A DNA stretch of 6,207 nucleotides from Syntrophomonas sp. UBA5288 (GTDB lineage Bacteria > Bacillota > Syntrophomonadia > Syntrophomonadales > Syntrophomonadaceae), in NCBI GenBank assembly GCA_002408445.1, contig DHSK01000015.1, positions 1 to 6,207 on the forward strand, given 5' to 3'. Of this stretch, positions 4,769 through 6,207 are shown piece by piece. Under the pieces are notes generated by a model that did no database searches, was not told where the DNA came from, and saw only the letters and a list, made by a program, of their open reading frames with translations. The first letter of the stretch is position 1. Each line of letters starts with the position of its first letter. A program made the position numbers and the translations under genes.

Positions 4769-6207
4769 ATGATAAATACATATGAATTGCCCAACGATAG
4801 AAATGAAATAGACTTATATATGTTGAAGGATTTGAACGGAATCCTGAATTTGATGGATTACGATATTGGTAAAATCATGATGTTTAATGATGATAAGTCC
4901 TGCGTAATGGCACAATTTACTCATACGAAAACAGGTGCCGGTTTTGTTGAATACGAAAATCAAATTATTAGTACCGGGGATGACGCCGCCAATAATCTAA
5001 TTGAACTGCTTTTGGAAGAGAAACAGATTATTACGCTGGATACTTGTGCTGGCAATTATTACAAAGGTAAAGAATATACCCCTTTATTAAACGGTATTAA
5101 GAAGGAAATCCTTATTCCGCTCTATAACCATTTGCATGATAAACTGGATATAATCGGATGTTTATATCTAGGGACCTATAATGCCGATCTTAACATCTGT
5201 ATTGATTTAATAATGAACGAGGAGTTTTTGAGCAAACTGCAGGGAATTAACGGCAGGTTTTCTCTTCATTATAATCAGTATAAAGATAAAAGAAGTTTTT
5301 TGAATAGTATTCATGTACTGGATAATATAGTAAAGATTCACGAACCTTTTATGATAAATCACCAGTACAATGTGGCGAACTGGTCGCTTATATTAGCCAA
5401 AAGTTTTGATTTAAGCGCAGAGGAAATAGAGGGGCTATATGTAGCGGCCCTATTACACGATGTGGGCAAACTGTATATTCCGGAATACATATTAAATAAA
5501 AAAACCAAGTTATCGGAGGACGAATACGATACCATCAAAAACCATGTAATATATAGCCAGCAAATTGCCAAAGACTTGCTGGCCATAGGCGAATATGACA
5601 GTAAATACATATCCCAGGTAGTAAAATGCCATCATGAGAGGTATGACGGCACCGGTTACCCGGAGGGGCTGGCGGGAACATCAATACCTTTGGAGAGTAG
5701 AATCATCGGCGTGGCCGATGCAGTTGACGCCATGTTATCCCAAAGGAGCTACAAGGAACCAAAACCGATCGAAGAGGTGATCACTGATATTTCCCAAAAC
5801 CGAGGCAAGCAATTCGAACCGGTCATGGCCGATATAATGATTGATAACTTGCTCAATGTCAGCCTGCTGCTGAATGAAGCACTGGATGAACCTATAATAT
5901 TGGGAACCTTAAATATTGAAACTAAAACGGGCATATCCAGCTGGCAGGGGAATATGATACTGGGCGAAAACGGGTATATTTTTGAGCCATTTCAGGCTGA
6001 TGGAGTGCGGATGATTAATGTAAATGAAATCATTCGTATGTTTTTCTACGTGGAAAAAGGCAAAAAGATATACGAATATGAAACCAGGCTCCATTACATA
6101 AGCGGGAACAGGATATACATTTCTGAGCTGGTCATAAATCCTTCCTGCCATTATATCGATATGGTTTGGGACCTGGAAGGTATCCTATATTTCGATTTAC
6201 AAGATCC
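4769..6207 (+). CDS. HD-GYP domain protein, probable c-di-GMP phosphodiesterase (C-terminus beyond window)
   Basis: The frame is open from ATG 4769, preceded by AGGGGTG, to the right edge, giving 479 residues so far. The HD-GYP domain covers about 180-375. His198 (HQYNVANWS) is the first metal-site histidine, LLHDVGK at 228-234 is the HD pair, His259 is in KNHVIYS, CHHERYDGTGYPEGL at 287-301 holds the HHE and GYP motifs, and RIIGVADAVDAM lies at 311-322. All expected metal and signature residues are present, so hydrolysis of c-di-GMP is likely. Residues 1-175 look like a divergent GAF-type sensor: ILIPLYN followed by LDIIGCLYLG (114-135) resembles the last GAF strands. After 375 there is a further region of more than 100 residues, beta-rich in appearance, not part of the usual HD-GYP fold. 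I see no membrane segment, so it is probably cytoplasmic. It is divergent from the ClC gene, with no functional link evident. Confidence 0.93.
   Translation, partial: MINTYELPNDRNEIDLYMLKDLNGILNLMDYDIGKIMMFNDDKSCVMAQFTHTKTGAGFVEYENQIISTGDDAANNLIELLLEEKQIITLDTCAGNYYKGKEYTPLLNGIKKEILIPLYNHLHDKLDIIGCLYLGTYNADLNICIDLIMNEEFLSKLQGINGRFSLHYNQYKDKRSFLNSIHVLDNIVKIHEPFMINHQYNVANWSLILAKSFDLSAEEIEGLYVAALLHDVGKLYIPEYILNKKTKLSEDEYDTIKNHVIYSQQIAKDLLAIGEYDSKYISQVVKCHHERYDGTGYPEGLAGTSIPLESRIIGVADAVDAMLSQRSYKEPKPIEEVITDISQNRGKQFEPVMADIMIDNLLNVSLLLNEALDEPIILGTLNIETKTGISSWQGNMILGENGYIFEPFQADGVRMINVNEIIRMFFYVEKGKKIYEYETRLHYISGNRIYISELVINPSCHYIDMVWDLEGILYFDLQD

Overview
The window looks like a chromosomal segment of a low-to-medium GC Gram-positive anaerobe of the Clostridia, plausibly a Peptococcaceae-type organism (Desulfotomaculum/Pelotomaculum relatives). 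The basis is a butyryl-CoA-dehydrogenase-like gene, a Firmicutes-type DUF896 (YnzC-like) protein, late cobalamin-assembly genes, strong GGAGG-type ribosome binding sites and an HD-GYP signalling protein. The genus is inference; no 16S or other marker is present.

Layout. (1) Positions 1-677, minus strand: the N-terminal 225 residues of an acyl-CoA dehydrogenase that runs off the left edge, with a good sigma-A-like promoter at about 828-855. (2) 678-1105: a 428-base intergenic region holding that promoter, a 12-base palindrome, a short direct-repeat cluster and, at its right end, a forward promoter (1041-1069). (3) 1106-1324, plus: a 72-residue DUF896 protein with an unusual Cys/His-rich tail. 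(4) 1325-1518: a structured leader before cobS. It has a 7-bp hairpin, an intrinsic-terminator-like hairpin with a T tract, and a 14-bp long-range inverted repeat that encloses the terminator. (5) 1519-2274 cobS and 2332-2925 a cobC-like phosphatase, both plus strand. Together they fit the last steps of lower-ligand (nucleotide loop) assembly of cobalamin. (6) 2926-3088: a non-coding block of small hairpins ending in a perfect tandem duplication of a 13-mer, with the look of a dispersed repeat. (7) 3089-4663, minus, convergent with cobC: a ClC-type H+/Cl- antiporter with a C-terminal TrkA_C-like domain. (8) 4664-4768: an AT-rich divergent promoter region. (9) 4769 to the right edge, plus: an HD-GYP protein with a divergent sensor-like N-terminus and a long extra C-terminal region, cut by the window end.

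How the genes fit together: only cobS and the cobC-like gene form an evident pathway unit. The absence of a convincing promoter directly before cobS, together with the terminator and inverted repeat there, suggests that transcription starting before the DUF896 gene is attenuated or processed before reaching cobS. The remaining genes (fatty-acid/butyrate oxidation, anion transport, c-di-GMP signalling) look like independent transcription units. Most of the window is ordinary housekeeping or accessory metabolism. The parts that are not explained by known genes are the cobS leader, the repeat block after cobC, the metal-binding-like tail on the DUF896 protein and the C-terminal extension of the HD-GYP protein.
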